From assembly GCF_046025915.1 (NCBI RefSeq), contig NZ_JAQQFR010000001.1, positions 62,001 to 126,000 on the forward strand: a stretch of DNA of 64,000 bases, read 5' to 3'. Below the pieces are notes generated by a model. The model was not told where the DNA came from, did no database searches, and was given only the letters and a program-made list of their open reading frames with translations. The position numbers and the translations under genes are program-made. Origin of the DNA: Herbaspirillum rhizosphaerae_A. Its GTDB lineage: Bacteria > Pseudomonadota > Gammaproteobacteria > Burkholderiales > Burkholderiaceae_D. Every line of letters starts with the position of its first letter. Positions within the stretch are counted from its first letter, which is position 1. Of the stretch, positions 34,160-42,580 are shown piece by piece.

Positions 34160-34555
34160 TTAGGCCACGTAGCAAATCACTTCACCACCGACACCGGTAG
34201 CGCGCGCTTTGCGATCTGTCATGACGCCACGTGGAGTGGAAACGATTGCCACACCCAGGCCGTTCATCACGTTAGGAATCTCGTCTTTGCCTTTGTAAAT
34301 ACGCAGGCCAGGACGGGACACGCGCTCGAGGCGCTCGATAACTGGACGACCGGCGTAGTACTTCAGGCCGATTTTCAGTTCTGCTTTGCCGCCGGCTTCA
34401 GCCACGGCGAAATCTTCGATATAGCCCTCGTCCTTGAGGACGTTTGCAATTGCGATTTTGACTTTGGACGACGGCATTGCTACGGTCGTCTTTTGCACAA
34501 CTTGCGCATTGCGGATACGGGTCAGCATATCGGCGATAGGATCGCTCATACTCAT
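34160..34555 (-). CDS. rpsH: 30S ribosomal protein S8
   Basis: Central-domain 16S rRNA binder and, in enterobacteria, the repressor of the spc operon. MSMSDPIADMLTRIRNAQ opens it and the C-terminus has GLGVAIVSTPRGVMTDRKAR. It has 131 residues. Here I did not recognise an S8-binding hairpin in the adjacent rplE region. Confidence 0.99.
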   Translation of the reverse strand: MSMSDPIADMLTRIRNAQVVQKTTVAMPSSKVKIAIANVLKDEGYIEDFAVAEAGGKAELKIGLKYYAGRPVIERLERVSRPGLRIYKGKDEIPNVMNGLGVAIVSTPRGVMTDRKARATGVGGEVICYVA

Positions 34556-34569
34556 TGCTTGTTCTCCTA

Positions 34570-34875
34570 TTACCAGCTGGCTTTAGTCAAACCCGGGATC
34601 TCACCACGCATGGCGATTTCACGGACCTTAATACGGCCCAAACCGAATTTACGGAATGTGCCACGTGGACGACCTGTCAATGCGCAACGATTACGTTGGC
34701 GGGTCGGAGCAGAGTTACGCGGCAGCGCTTGCAACTTCAGGCGCGCTTCGTAACGTTCTTCTTCCGACTTGGATTGATCGTCAATGATAGCCTTCAACTC
34801 AGCGCGCTTGCCGGCGTATTTCTTTACCAGATCTGCACGCTTTTGTTCACGGTTAATCAGTGCCAGTTTTGCCAT
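34570..34875 (-). CDS. rpsN: 30S ribosomal protein S14, zinc-free form
   Basis: 101-residue S14 of the long type without the CxxC zinc motif. It ends in the conserved RCALTGRPRGTFRKFGLGR and REIAMRGEIPGLTKASW blocks. It is located between rplE and rpsH as usual. Confidence 0.98.
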   Translation of the reverse strand: MAKLALINREQKRADLVKKYAGKRAELKAIIDDQSKSEEERYEARLKLQALPRNSAPTRQRNRCALTGRPRGTFRKFGLGRIKVREIAMRGEIPGLTKASW

Positions 34876-34882
34876 GGCAGCC

Positions 34883-35422
34883 TCAGTTTCTGAACGGAAA
34901 TTTAAATGCGGCGAGGAGCGATTTCGCTTCGTCGTCGGTCTTCGCGGTAGTCGTGATGCTGATATTCAAGCCACGCAGCGCATCGATTTTATCGTATTCA
35001 ATTTCGGGGAAAATGATCTGCTCTTTCACACCGATATTGTAGTTACCACGACCATCGAAAGCACGACCGGACACACCGCGGAAGTCACGCACACGCGGCA
35101 GAGCCACGGTGATGAAGCGATCCAGGAACTCATACATTTGAGCGCCACGCAGGGTCACCATACAACCAATCGGGTAGCCTTCACGGATTTTGAAACCCGC
35201 AATCGCCTTACGCGCCTTGGTCACGACCGGCTTTTGACCTGCAATCTTGGTCAAATCGCCGACAGCGTGCTCGATGATTTTCTTATCCGCAACAGCTTCC
35301 GACAGACCCATGTTCAATGTGATCTTCAGAATGCGCGGAACTTCCATTACCGACTTATAAGCGTACTTAGCAGTCAAGTCGGCAACGACTTTTTCTTTAT
35401 AGAACTCTTGGAGACGTGCCAT
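34883..35422 (-). CDS. rplE: 50S ribosomal protein L5
   Basis: 5S rRNA binding protein that forms the intersubunit bridge with S13. MEVPRILKITLNMGLSEAVADKK is the family motif, and the P-site loop region is around GCMVTLRGAQMYEFLDRF. It has 179 residues. It follows rplX closely. Confidence 0.99.
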   Translation of the reverse strand: MARLQEFYKEKVVADLTAKYAYKSVMEVPRILKITLNMGLSEAVADKKIIEHAVGDLTKIAGQKPVVTKARKAIAGFKIREGYPIGCMVTLRGAQMYEFLDRFITVALPRVRDFRGVSGRAFDGRGNYNIGVKEQIIFPEIEYDKIDALRGLNISITTTAKTDDEAKSLLAAFKFPFRN

Positions 35423-35428
35423 GATCTA

Positions 35429-35743
35429 TTAAACCTTAACAACTTCGCCGCTGGATTTGTAAGCACGGACTTTCTTACCGTCCACGCTCTTGAAACCCAC
35501 GCGATCTGCCTTGCCGGACGCCGCATTAAACAATGCAATGTTCGACACATGAATTGGCATCAGCTTATCGACAATGCCGCCAGTTGCACCAGTCATTGGA
35601 TTAGGCTTAGTCGCTTTTTTAGCAACGTTAATGCCTTCAACAACCACGTAATCAGCGCTGACACGCTGAGTTACCACACCGCGCTTACCTTTATCTTTAC
35701 CGGTCAGCACGATGACTTCATCGTTCTTACGAATCTTTCCCAT
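35429..35743 (-). CDS. rplX: 50S ribosomal protein L24
   Basis: Assembly-initiating large-subunit protein. The KOW motif lies in KNDEVIVLTGKDKGKRGVV. The ATG has GGAG five bases upstream, giving 104 residues; a GTG two codons earlier is open. It begins 9 bases after rplN. Confidence 0.98.
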   Translation of the reverse strand: MGKIRKNDEVIVLTGKDKGKRGVVTQRVSADYVVVEGINVAKKATKPNPMTGATGGIVDKLMPIHVSNIALFNAASGKADRVGFKSVDGKKVRAYKSSGEVVKV

Positions 35744-35752
35744 GACCACTCC

Positions 35753-36121
35753 TTACAGAACTTCAGGCGCCAGAGAGACGATCTTCATGAAGCGCTCTGT
35801 ACGCAGCTCACGAGTAACTGGCCCGAAAATACGGGTACCGATTGGTTCCAACTTGGCATTCAGCAAGACAGCAGCATTGCCATCAAACTTAACCAGGGAA
35901 CCATCCTGACGACGCACGCCCTTAGCGGTACGAACGACGACAGCGTTATAAATTTCACCTTTTTTGACGCGACCACGAGGAGCTGCGCTCTTCACGGTAA
36001 CTTTAATCACGTCGCCGATGCCTGCGTAACGGCGCTTGGAACCACCCAAGACTTTGATGCACAAAACTTCGCGCGCACCAGTATTGTCGGCCACTTCGAG
36101 CCGGCTTTCAGTTTGAATCAT
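35753..36121 (-). CDS. rplN: 50S ribosomal protein L14
   Basis: Interface protein of the large subunit, 122 residues. MIQTESRLEVADNTGAREVLCI and the signature GDVIKVTVKSAAPRGRVKKG are present. It is the first gene of the spc block here and is separated from rpsQ by a 202-base gap with a strong hairpin, so it may have its own promoter. Confidence 0.99.
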   Translation of the reverse strand: MIQTESRLEVADNTGAREVLCIKVLGGSKRRYAGIGDVIKVTVKSAAPRGRVKKGEIYNAVVVRTAKGVRRQDGSLVKFDGNAAVLLNAKLEPIGTRIFGPVTRELRTERFMKIVSLAPEVL

Positions 36122-36281
36122 GATATTTTCTTTCCCAACTTAATCCGCTCAAATCACACAATGTGAGTCGCGGTCAGTCTTGGTCCTGTTAGCAAGCGAA
36201 CTCGCTAGTTAGGGGACGATTAAGCTACGTAACTGCATCTTGCCTCTTACCCTCGCCAAACACCAAGAAGCAAAAGAAGAG

Positions 36282-36309
36282 CTGAGCATTATGGCACCAT
36301 AATGCTCAG
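36282..36309 (-). promoter_or_regulatory. Strong hairpin at the S10/spc operon boundary
   Basis: A perfect inverted repeat CTGAGCATTATGG / CCATAATGCTCAG with almost no loop lies 14 bases after the rpsQ stop. On the minus strand it is followed by CTCTTCTTTTGC, a broken U-run. It could end part of the S10 transcripts or be a processing site before rplN. Confidence 0.65.
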
Positions 36310-36323
36310 TCTGCAAGCCTTAC

Positions 36324-36596
36324 TTATACAATCTGTGCCACTTGTACAACGCGTGTCACGCTCCAAGCTTTGGTCTTGGAGATTGGACGACCTTCCTGGA
36401 TCTCGACGGTATCGCCAGTCTTCGCTTGATTCGACTCATCATGAGCGTGGTACTTGTTAGTACGCACGATGATTTTGCCGTACAGCGGATGCTTGACGTG
36501 ACGTTCGATCAGAACGGTAACAGTCTTATCCATCTTGTCGGACACAACCTTGCCAATCAGCGTGCGCTTGAGCGCTTGTTTCACTTGATCGTTCAT
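36324..36596 (-). CDS. rpsQ: 30S ribosomal protein S17
   Basis: Primary 16S rRNA binder with an OB fold. LIGKVVSDKMDKTVTVLIERHVKHPLYGKI is the family core. It has 90 residues. Its ATG overlaps the rpmC stop by four bases, so the two are translationally coupled. It is the last gene of the S10 block. Confidence 0.98.
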   Translation of the reverse strand: MNDQVKQALKRTLIGKVVSDKMDKTVTVLIERHVKHPLYGKIIVRTNKYHAHDESNQAKTGDTVEIQEGRPISKTKAWSVTRVVQVAQIV

Positions 36597-36784
36597 TGTT
36601 GACCCTTCGAATTGATGACTGTTTTCACACGTGCGATATCGCGACGTACTTTCTTCAGTTGCGCGGTATTGTTCAGTTGCTGCGTAGCCACTTGCATGCG
36701 CAAGCTGAATTGAGCCTTCAACAGCTCATTCAGTTCTTTGGCCAGAGCCGCTTCGTCTTTACCACGGAGTTCAGATGCTTTCAT
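36593..36784 (-). CDS. rpmC: 50S ribosomal protein L29
   Basis: 63-residue helical-hairpin protein at the exit tunnel. MKASELRGKDEAALAKELNEL opens it and VRRDIARVKTVIN follows. It lies between rplP and rpsQ and overlaps rpsQ by ATGA. Confidence 0.98.
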   Translation of the reverse strand: MKASELRGKDEAALAKELNELLKAQFSLRMQVATQQLNNTAQLKKVRRDIARVKTVINSKGQQ

Positions 36785-36796
36785 ATTCCGCTCCTA

Positions 36797-37216
36797 TTAT
36801 TGACCGACTTGACGAACAACAAAAGTCGTCGACAGTGGCAATTTGGCTGCTGCCAAGCGGAACGCTTCACGCGCCAGAGCTTCGTCAACACCATCCATCT
36901 CGTACAGCATCTTACCTGGCTGAATTTCAGCCACGTAGTACTCTGGATTACCCTTACCGTTACCCATACGCACTTCAGCAGGCTTTTGGGAAATCGGCTT
37001 GTCCGGGAAAACGCGAATCCAGATACGACCGCCACGTTTGATGTGACGGGTCATAGCGCGACGAGCGGCTTCGATCTGACGTGCCGTGATACGACCACGA
37101 CCAACTGCTTTCAGACCGAACTCACCAAACGATACGGCTGTACCACGCGAGTGCGAGATACCCGTATTGCGACCTTTTTGTTCTTTACGATATTTTCTAC
37201 GTGCTGGTTGCAGCAT
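36797..37216 (-). CDS. rplP: 50S ribosomal protein L16
   Basis: Protein next to the A-site tRNA elbow. MLQPARRKYRKEQKGRN is typical and the PAEVRMGNGKGNPEYYVA block is intact. It has 139 residues. It follows rpsC after two bases. Confidence 0.99.
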   Translation of the reverse strand: MLQPARRKYRKEQKGRNTGISHSRGTAVSFGEFGLKAVGRGRITARQIEAARRAMTRHIKRGGRIWIRVFPDKPISQKPAEVRMGNGKGNPEYYVAEIQPGKMLYEMDGVDEALAREAFRLAAAKLPLSTTFVVRQVGQ

Positions 37217-37218
37217 GA

Positions 37219-38043
37219 TTATTCTCCTGCCTTCTCAGCCGATACGCCGGCATCAGTAGCTTGAGGCGCACGCGGCGCACGCTTGGCACCTGCACCTGCT
37301 GGTGCACCAGCGGTCTTCGGACGAGGACGAGCACCTGGCTTGCCATCATCACGACGTGGACCGCGACGCTTCTTGTCGTCCTCTGGCTCACCGACCAACA
37401 CTGGTGCGTCGCCGTTAGCCAGACGATCGCCCTTGTAAACCCAAACCTTGATACCGATGATGCCGTATGTGGTTTGTGCTTCGCCGAAACCGTAGTCGAT
37501 ATCAGCACGCAGTGTATGCAGAGGCACGCGGCCTTCACGATACCATTCCTTACGAGCGATTTCGATACCGTTCAAACGACCGGACGACATGATCTTGATG
37601 CCTTGAGCACCCAAACGCATTGCGTTCTGCATCGCACGCTTCATTGCGCGACGGAACATGATGCGTTTTTCGAGCTGCTGAGCAATCGAGTCAGCGATCA
37701 GTTGAGCATCGGCTTCTGGCTTGCGGATTTCTTCGATGTTAACGTGCACTGGCACGCCCATCAATTTACCCAGCGCTGCCTTCAGCACTTCGATGTCTTC
37801 ACCCTTCTTACCGATCACAACACCTGGACGGGAGCTGTAAATGGTGATGCGGGCATTCTTCGCTGGACGCTCGATAACGACGCGACCAACCGAAGCGTTC
37901 TTCAGTTTTGTCTTCAGGTAAGCACGAACCTTCAGATCTTCGTTGAGCATGTCGGCAAAATTGTTATTGCCTGCATACCAGCGCGATCCCCAGTTACGTG
38001 TAACCGCAAGACGGAAACCGGTTGGATGAATCTTCTGTCCCAT
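37219..38043 (-). CDS. rpsC: 30S ribosomal protein S3 with extended C-terminal tail
   Basis: mRNA-entry-site protein. The KH domain is seen in RPGVVIGKKGEDIEVLK, with the GxxG loop as GKKG. The C-terminal domain reads ALRLGAQGIKI-like with GRLNGIEIARKEWYREGRVPLHTLRADIDYG. The protein has 274 residues against 233 in Escherichia coli. The added tail of roughly 45 residues is rich in Pro, Ala, Lys and Arg (GARPRPKTAGAPAGAG region) and is probably disordered. Confidence 0.98.
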   Translation of the reverse strand: MGQKIHPTGFRLAVTRNWGSRWYAGNNNFADMLNEDLKVRAYLKTKLKNASVGRVVIERPAKNARITIYSSRPGVVIGKKGEDIEVLKAALGKLMGVPVHVNIEEIRKPEADAQLIADSIAQQLEKRIMFRRAMKRAMQNAMRLGAQGIKIMSSGRLNGIEIARKEWYREGRVPLHTLRADIDYGFGEAQTTYGIIGIKVWVYKGDRLANGDAPVLVGEPEDDKKRRGPRRDDGKPGARPRPKTAGAPAGAGAKRAPRAPQATDAGVSAEKAGE

Positions 38044-38052
38044 CGTGACTCC

Positions 38053-38385
38053 TTAGTTTCCGACAGTCACGTAAATGTGACAGGATTGCTTGGAAATACG
38101 ATCACCACGGCCTTTTGCACGCGCTGTGAAGCGCTTGAGGACCGTACCTTTTTCCACATAAATGGTCTTGACTTTGAGCTCGTCAATGTCGGCGCCATCA
38201 TTGTGCTCGGCGTTCGCGATTGCGGACTCCAGAACCTTCTTGATGATGACCGCACCCTTTTTAGGGCTGAAGGCCAAGATATTCAGTGCTTGATCAACTT
38301 TTTTGCCGCGGATCAGGTCTGCAACCAAACGGCCCTTCTGAGCCGACAGGTGCACACCACGCAGGGTAGCTTTAGTTTCCATCAT
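38053..38385 (-). CDS. rplV: 50S ribosomal protein L22
   Basis: Exit-tunnel protein whose hairpin lines the constriction and macrolide region. METKATLRGVHLSAQKGRLVADLIRG and LKVKTIYVEKGTVLKRFTARAKGRG are the family marks. It has 110 residues, starting at the first of two adjacent Met codons. Confidence 0.98.
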   Translation of the reverse strand: MMETKATLRGVHLSAQKGRLVADLIRGKKVDQALNILAFSPKKGAVIIKKVLESAIANAEHNDGADIDELKVKTIYVEKGTVLKRFTARAKGRGDRISKQSCHIYVTVGN

Positions 38386-38391
38386 AGGACC

Positions 38392-38667
38392 TTATTTCTT
38401 AGCCTTCTTATCGGCAGCGTGACCCTTGAAAGTACGGGTCAGCGCGAATTCGCCGAGCTTATGACCAACCATGTTTTCGGACACATAAACCGGCACGTGT
38501 TGCTTGCCGTTGTGAACCGCGATCGTCAAACCGATGAAATCCGGCATGATTGTCGAACGACGGGACCATGTCTTGATTGGCTTCTTGTCTTTGGTCGCTT
38601 GAGCAGCCTCAACCTTTTTAACCAGGTGGGCGTCGCAGAATGGACCTTTTTTCAATGAACGTGTCAT
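38392..38667 (-). CDS. rpsS: 30S ribosomal protein S19
   Basis: Head protein that forms a complex with S13. MTRSLKKGPFCDAHLVKKV, WSRRSTIMPDFIGLTIAVHNG and MVGHKLGEFALTRTFKGH are characteristic. It has 91 residues. Confidence 0.99.
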   Translation of the reverse strand: MTRSLKKGPFCDAHLVKKVEAAQATKDKKPIKTWSRRSTIMPDFIGLTIAVHNGKQHVPVYVSENMVGHKLGEFALTRTFKGHAADKKAKK

Positions 38668-38676
38668 GTTTTATCC

Positions 38677-39501
38677 TTATTTCTTGCCGCGGCGCGAGAC
38701 AATCATTGAAGTCGTACGCTTGTTGCTGCGTGTCTTCTTGCCCTTGGTCTGTTGACCCCACGGCGAAACTGGATGACGACCTGCTGCAGTCTTACCTTCA
38801 CCACCACCGTGCGGGTGATCGACCGGATTCATGACCACACCACGCACTGTCGGGCGAACACCGCGCCAACGCATTGCACCAGCTTTACCAATCTTGCGCA
38901 GATTGTGCTCGCCGTTGCCGACTTCACCGATCGTTGCACGGCATTCGATGTGAATGCGGCGCACTTCGCCGGAGCGCAGACGAACTTGAGCGTAAGTACC
39001 TTCGCGTGCCATCAGCACAACGCCGGCGCCGGCTGTACGAGCGATCTGAGCACCCTTGCCAGGCAACATTTCCACGCAGTGGATTGTTGTACCGACAGGA
39101 ATGTTGCGGATCGGCAGTGCATTACCAGCCTTGATCGGCGCTTCCGAACCACTAACCAATTGATCGCCGACAGCAATGCCCTTAGGAGCAATGATGTACT
39201 TGCGCTCGCCGTCTGCGTAGCACAGCAGAGCAATGTGCGCAGTGCGGTTTGGATCGTATTCGATGCGTTCGACCTTGGCAACGATACCGTCCTTGTTGCG
39301 ACGGAAGTCGACAACGCGGTAATGTTGCTTATGACCACCACCGATGTGACGAGTAGTGATGTGACCGTTGTTGTTACGACCAGCGGTCTTCGACTTCTTT
39401 TCGATCAGGCCGGCGAATGGACGACCTTTGTACAGGTCGCTAACGACCTTGACCATACCGCGCCGACCGGGCGAGGTTGGCTTAACTTTTACGAGTGCCA
39501 T
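38677..39501 (-). CDS. rplB: 50S ribosomal protein L2
   Basis: Core protein near the peptidyl-transferase centre. The C-terminal GVVMNPVDHPHGGGEGKT segment with the essential His is present, and the N-terminal half carries the GRNNNGHITTRHIGGGHK motif. It has 274 residues. Its ATG overlaps the rplW stop by one base. Confidence 0.99.
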   Translation of the reverse strand: MALVKVKPTSPGRRGMVKVVSDLYKGRPFAGLIEKKSKTAGRNNNGHITTRHIGGGHKQHYRVVDFRRNKDGIVAKVERIEYDPNRTAHIALLCYADGERKYIIAPKGIAVGDQLVSGSEAPIKAGNALPIRNIPVGTTIHCVEMLPGKGAQIARTAGAGVVLMAREGTYAQVRLRSGEVRRIHIECRATIGEVGNGEHNLRKIGKAGAMRWRGVRPTVRGVVMNPVDHPHGGGEGKTAAGRHPVSPWGQQTKGKKTRSNKRTTSMIVSRRGKK

Positions 39502-39815
39502 TATTTAGCCTCCTCGGTGAAGTTGATTTCTTGACCGGGCTTCAGGCTGACAAATGCGCGACGTGTGTGGTTGCGACGACCAACCGAACGGCCGGAACGC
39601 TTTTGCTTACCTTGACGATTCGCGACCTGAACAGACTCCACTTGAACCTTGAACAGCAATTCGACCGCAGCCTTAACTTCCAGCTTGGTCGCATCTTGCG
39701 TTACCAGAAAAACGACTTGCTCGTTTTTCTCAGCGACGAAAGTTGCTTTTTCAGAGATCACCGGCGCCAGCAGCACTTTCATCAAGCGCTCTTCGCTATG
39801 TTTAATTGCGTTCAT
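39501..39815 (-). CDS. rplW: 50S ribosomal protein L23
   Basis: Exit-site protein that docks trigger factor and SRP. VLLAPVISEKATFVAEKNEQVVF and KRSGRSVGRRNHTRRAFVSLKPGQ are typical. It has 104 residues. The start overlaps the end of rplD by four bases. Confidence 0.98.
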   Translation of the reverse strand: MNAIKHSEERLMKVLLAPVISEKATFVAEKNEQVVFLVTQDATKLEVKAAVELLFKVQVESVQVANRQGKQKRSGRSVGRRNHTRRAFVSLKPGQEINFTEEAK

Positions 39816-40432
39816 GCCAGCAACTCCTCAATCTTAGCCAGTGCTTGCTTAGTGATCAGCACTTTCTTGTAGAAAACCAGGGAGACCGGATCGGCTTGAC
39901 GTGGCTCAACAACCAGCACGTTCGGCAGATTGCGCGACGCAAGCAACAGGTTTTCGTCCAGCGTGTCAGTGATGACCAGCACGGAGTCCAGACCCATGAC
40001 TTTCAGTTTTTCGGACAACAGCTTGGTCTTCGGCGCTTCGACCGAGAAATTCTCGACGATCGACAGACGACCTTCGCGAGCCAACTGGGACAGAATCGAG
40101 CAGACACCTGCGCGATACATCTTCTTGTTGACCTTGTGCGAGAAGTTTTCGTCAGGCGAATTCGGGAAAATACGACCACCGCCGCGCCACAGAGGCGAAG
40201 ACGACATACCGGCACGAGCGCGGCCAGTACCCTTTTGACGCCATGGCTTCTTGGTTGTGTGATGCACTTCTTCACGGTCTTTTTGCTTGCGGTTACCGCT
40301 GCGAGCATTGGCTTGATAAGCCACGACGACTTGGTGAATCAGCGCTTCGTTGTAATCACGACCAAAGATGGTATCAGGAGCAGCGACGTTCGATGCGGCT
40401 TGACCTTGATCATTCAGGAGCTTGAGTTCCAT
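39812..40432 (-). CDS. rplD: 50S ribosomal protein L4
   Basis: Tunnel protein and, in Escherichia coli, the autogenous regulator of the S10 operon. The tunnel loop region is near KKPWRQKGTGRARAGMSSSPLWRGGG. It has 206 residues. It starts 3 bases after rplC. Any L4 control here would have to act on leaders different from the Escherichia coli one, since rpsJ follows tuf directly. Confidence 0.99.
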   Translation of the reverse strand: MELKLLNDQGQAASNVAAPDTIFGRDYNEALIHQVVVAYQANARSGNRKQKDREEVHHTTKKPWRQKGTGRARAGMSSSPLWRGGGRIFPNSPDENFSHKVNKKMYRAGVCSILSQLAREGRLSIVENFSVEAPKTKLLSEKLKVMGLDSVLVITDTLDENLLLASRNLPNVLVVEPRQADPVSLVFYKKVLITKQALAKIEELLA

Positions 40433-40435
40433 GAA

Positions 40436-41092
40436 TTAGGCTCCCTTCTTGACTTTAACTTTAACTGCCGGGGAAACGACCACTTGGCCGTTTTTCGCGC
40501 CTGGAACAGCACCCTTGACCATCAGCAATTGACGCTCAGCGTCGATGCGTGCGATCTCGAGGTTTTGCACTGTGCAGGTAACATCACCCAGGTGACCGGT
40601 CATGCGCTTACCAGGAAAAACACGACCTGGATCTTGCGCCATACCAATGGAGCCTGGAACATTGTGCGAGCGGGAGTTACCGTGCGATGCGCGACCGGAT
40701 GCGAAGTTGTAACGCTTGATCGTACCAGCGTAGCCCTTACCGATGGACACGCCTTGCACGTCCACTTTTTGGCCAGCTTCGAACAAGCTTGCAGCGACAA
40801 CGTCGCCAGCTTTCAACTCAGCAGCTTTAGCTGCATCAATGCGGAATTCTTTCAGAACGGTCCCGGCTTCAACGCCAGCTTTGGCGTAATGACCGGCAGC
40901 AGCTTTAGTCACACGCGAGGCGCGACGCTGACCGAATGCGACCTGAACAGCGGAATAACCATCCACTTCAGGCGTTTTGATTTGGGTCACGCGATTGTTC
41001 GACACATCCAACACGGTCACAGGAATAGAATCCCCGTCTTCCGTGAAGATACGCATCATACCAACCTTGCGACCAACAAGGCCTAGGCTCAT
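40436..41092 (-). CDS. rplC: 50S ribosomal protein L3
   Basis: Assembly-initiating large-subunit protein. MSLGLVGRKVGMMRIFTEDG opens it and the GMAQDPGRVFPGKRMTGHLG block contains the Gln that is methylated in enterobacteria. It has 218 residues. The start was set by family alignment; the frame is open 126 bases further upstream, but that stretch is an intergenic leader with a promoter and hairpin. Confidence 0.99.
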   Translation of the reverse strand: MSLGLVGRKVGMMRIFTEDGDSIPVTVLDVSNNRVTQIKTPEVDGYSAVQVAFGQRRASRVTKAAAGHYAKAGVEAGTVLKEFRIDAAKAAELKAGDVVAASLFEAGQKVDVQGVSIGKGYAGTIKRYNFASGRASHGNSRSHNVPGSIGMAQDPGRVFPGKRMTGHLGDVTCTVQNLEIARIDAERQLLMVKGAVPGAKNGQVVVSPAVKVKVKKGA

Positions 41093-41151
41093 TGTTTTTC
41101 TCCATTCCCGCCTGCGATTGGGCGGGGCTGATGTTTGTACAACTAAAATAT

Positions 41152-41178
41152 GTGGAGTCACGAATCCCGCGACTCCAC
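41152..41178 (-). promoter_or_regulatory. Leader hairpin before rplC
   Basis: A perfect 8-bp stem GTGGAGTC / GACTCCAC with an 11-base loop begins a few bases after the predicted transcript start and is followed by ATATTTTAG. Its position at the 5' end of the rplC leader makes it a candidate stabiliser or autoregulatory target. Confidence 0.6.
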
Positions 41179-41189
41179 CGAAGCCGATC

Positions 41190-41218
41190 AGTATAACCGG
41201 GTAAATTTTTATTTGCAA
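41190..41218 (-). promoter_or_regulatory. Candidate promoter upstream of rplC
   Basis: TTGCAA (-35) and TATACT (-10) with a 17-base spacer; the -10 is preceded by GGT. It lies between rpsJ and rplC and would let L3-L4-L23 and following genes be transcribed apart from tuf-rpsJ. Confidence 0.6.
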
Positions 41219-41287
41219 TACCCGACAGTGTCGTGGTATGTCAAAGTTCTATCCGATCATACTTTTTACAACACTTGCCGCAAATGC

Positions 41288-41605
41288 TTATTGCAGCTTG
41301 ATTTCTACATCAACGCCAGCCGGCAGATCCAGCTTCATCAATGCATCGACAGTCTTGTCGGTCGGATCAACGATATCCATCAGACGTTGGTGCGTACGGA
41401 TTTCGAATTGATCGCGCGAAGTCTTGTTGACGTGCGGGGAACGCAGAACGTCGAAACGTTGAATGCGTGTTGGCAGCGGAACAGGACCCTTGACGACAGC
41501 GCCGGTGCGCTTTGCTGTGTCGACGATTTCCAGTGCGGATTGGTCGATCAGACGATAGTCGAATGCCTTCAGGCGGATACGGATTTTTTGGCTAGGAACT
41601 GACAT
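41288..41605 (-). CDS. rpsJ: 30S ribosomal protein S10 (NusE)
   Basis: Head protein that also acts as NusE in transcription antitermination. KIRIRLKAFDYRLIDQSALEIVDTAKRTGA is diagnostic. It has 105 residues, slightly longer at the N-terminus (MSVPSQ) than the usual 103. It follows tuf and is separated from rplC by 195 bases. Confidence 0.99.
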   Translation of the reverse strand: MSVPSQKIRIRLKAFDYRLIDQSALEIVDTAKRTGAVVKGPVPLPTRIQRFDVLRSPHVNKTSRDQFEIRTHQRLMDIVDPTDKTVDALMKLDLPAGVDVEIKLQ

Positions 41606-41626
41606 GATTTTCCTTTAAAGAACGAA

Positions 41627-41649
41627 CCGCGGATGACAGCCACCCGCGG
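41627..41649 (-). other. Hairpin between tuf and rpsJ
   Basis: CCGCGG occurs twice 11 bases apart and can pair as a GC stem. On the minus strand it is followed by TTCGTTCTTT and then directly by the rpsJ ribosome site. It may be a partial terminator of tuf or a processing site. Confidence 0.5.
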
Positions 41650-41681
41650 CAATGATAAATAGTTGCTACTGCACTACTACG

Positions 41682-42580
41682 TTTTATTACGCGTCAGGCA
41701 GGATCTTGGCAACAACACCTGCACCGACAGTACGGCCACCTTCGCGGATCGCGAAACGCAGACCTTCTTCCATCGCGATCGGGTTGATCAGCATCACTGT
41801 GATCGACACGTTGTCGCCTGGCATAACCATTTCCTTGTCCTTCGGCAACTCGATCGAACCAGTCACGTCCGTTGTACGGAAGTAGAACTGTGGACGATAG
41901 TTGTTGAAGAATGGTGTGTGGCGACCGCCTTCGTCTTTCGACAACACATAGATCTCGCCTGTGAAGTGCTTGTGTGGCTTGATCGAGTTTGGCTTCGCCA
42001 ACACTTGACCGCGCTCCACGTCTTCACGCTTGGTGCCGCGCAGCAGCACGCCAACGTTGTCGCCTGCCTGACCTTGGTCCAGCAGCTTGCGGAACATTTC
42101 AACGCCAGTACAAACGGTGTCTTGTGTGTCACGGATACCAACGATTTGCAGGGCTTCGCCAACCTTGACGATACCGCGCTCAACACGACCGGTCACAACG
42201 GTACCGCGGCCGGAGATCGAGAACACATCTTCCACTGGCAGCAGGAAGGCGCCGTCAACAGCACGTTCCGGTGTCGGGATGTAAGTGTCCAGTGCTTCGG
42301 CCAGTGCCATGATGGCTTGCTCGCCCAATGGGCCAGTGTCACCTTCCAGAGCCAGCTTCGCCGAACCCTTGATGATTGGCAGGTCGTCGCCTGGGAATTC
42401 GTACTTGGTCAACAGCTCGCGCACTTCCATTTCGACCAGTTCCAGCAGCTCTTCATCATCCACCATGTCAGCCTTGTTCAGGAACACGATGATGTAAGGA
42501 ACGCCAACTTGACGCGACAGCAGGATGTGTTCGCGTGTTTGTGGCATTGGGCCGTCTGCTGCGGAGCAAACCAGGATCGC
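41682..42580. repeat. Direct repeat, copy 1 (tuf)
   Basis: This stretch is base-for-base the same as 63102-64000, by eye, at a constant offset of 21,420. The identity starts only a few bases outside the tuf stop codon and continues to the window edge, so the full repeat is longer. It is the signature of gene conversion between two tuf copies. Confidence 0.9.

Noticed and set aside
41093..41218. Forty-two extra N-terminal codons for rplC
   Set aside because: This stretch holds a promoter and leader hairpin; the family start is the Met of MSLGLVGRKVG.
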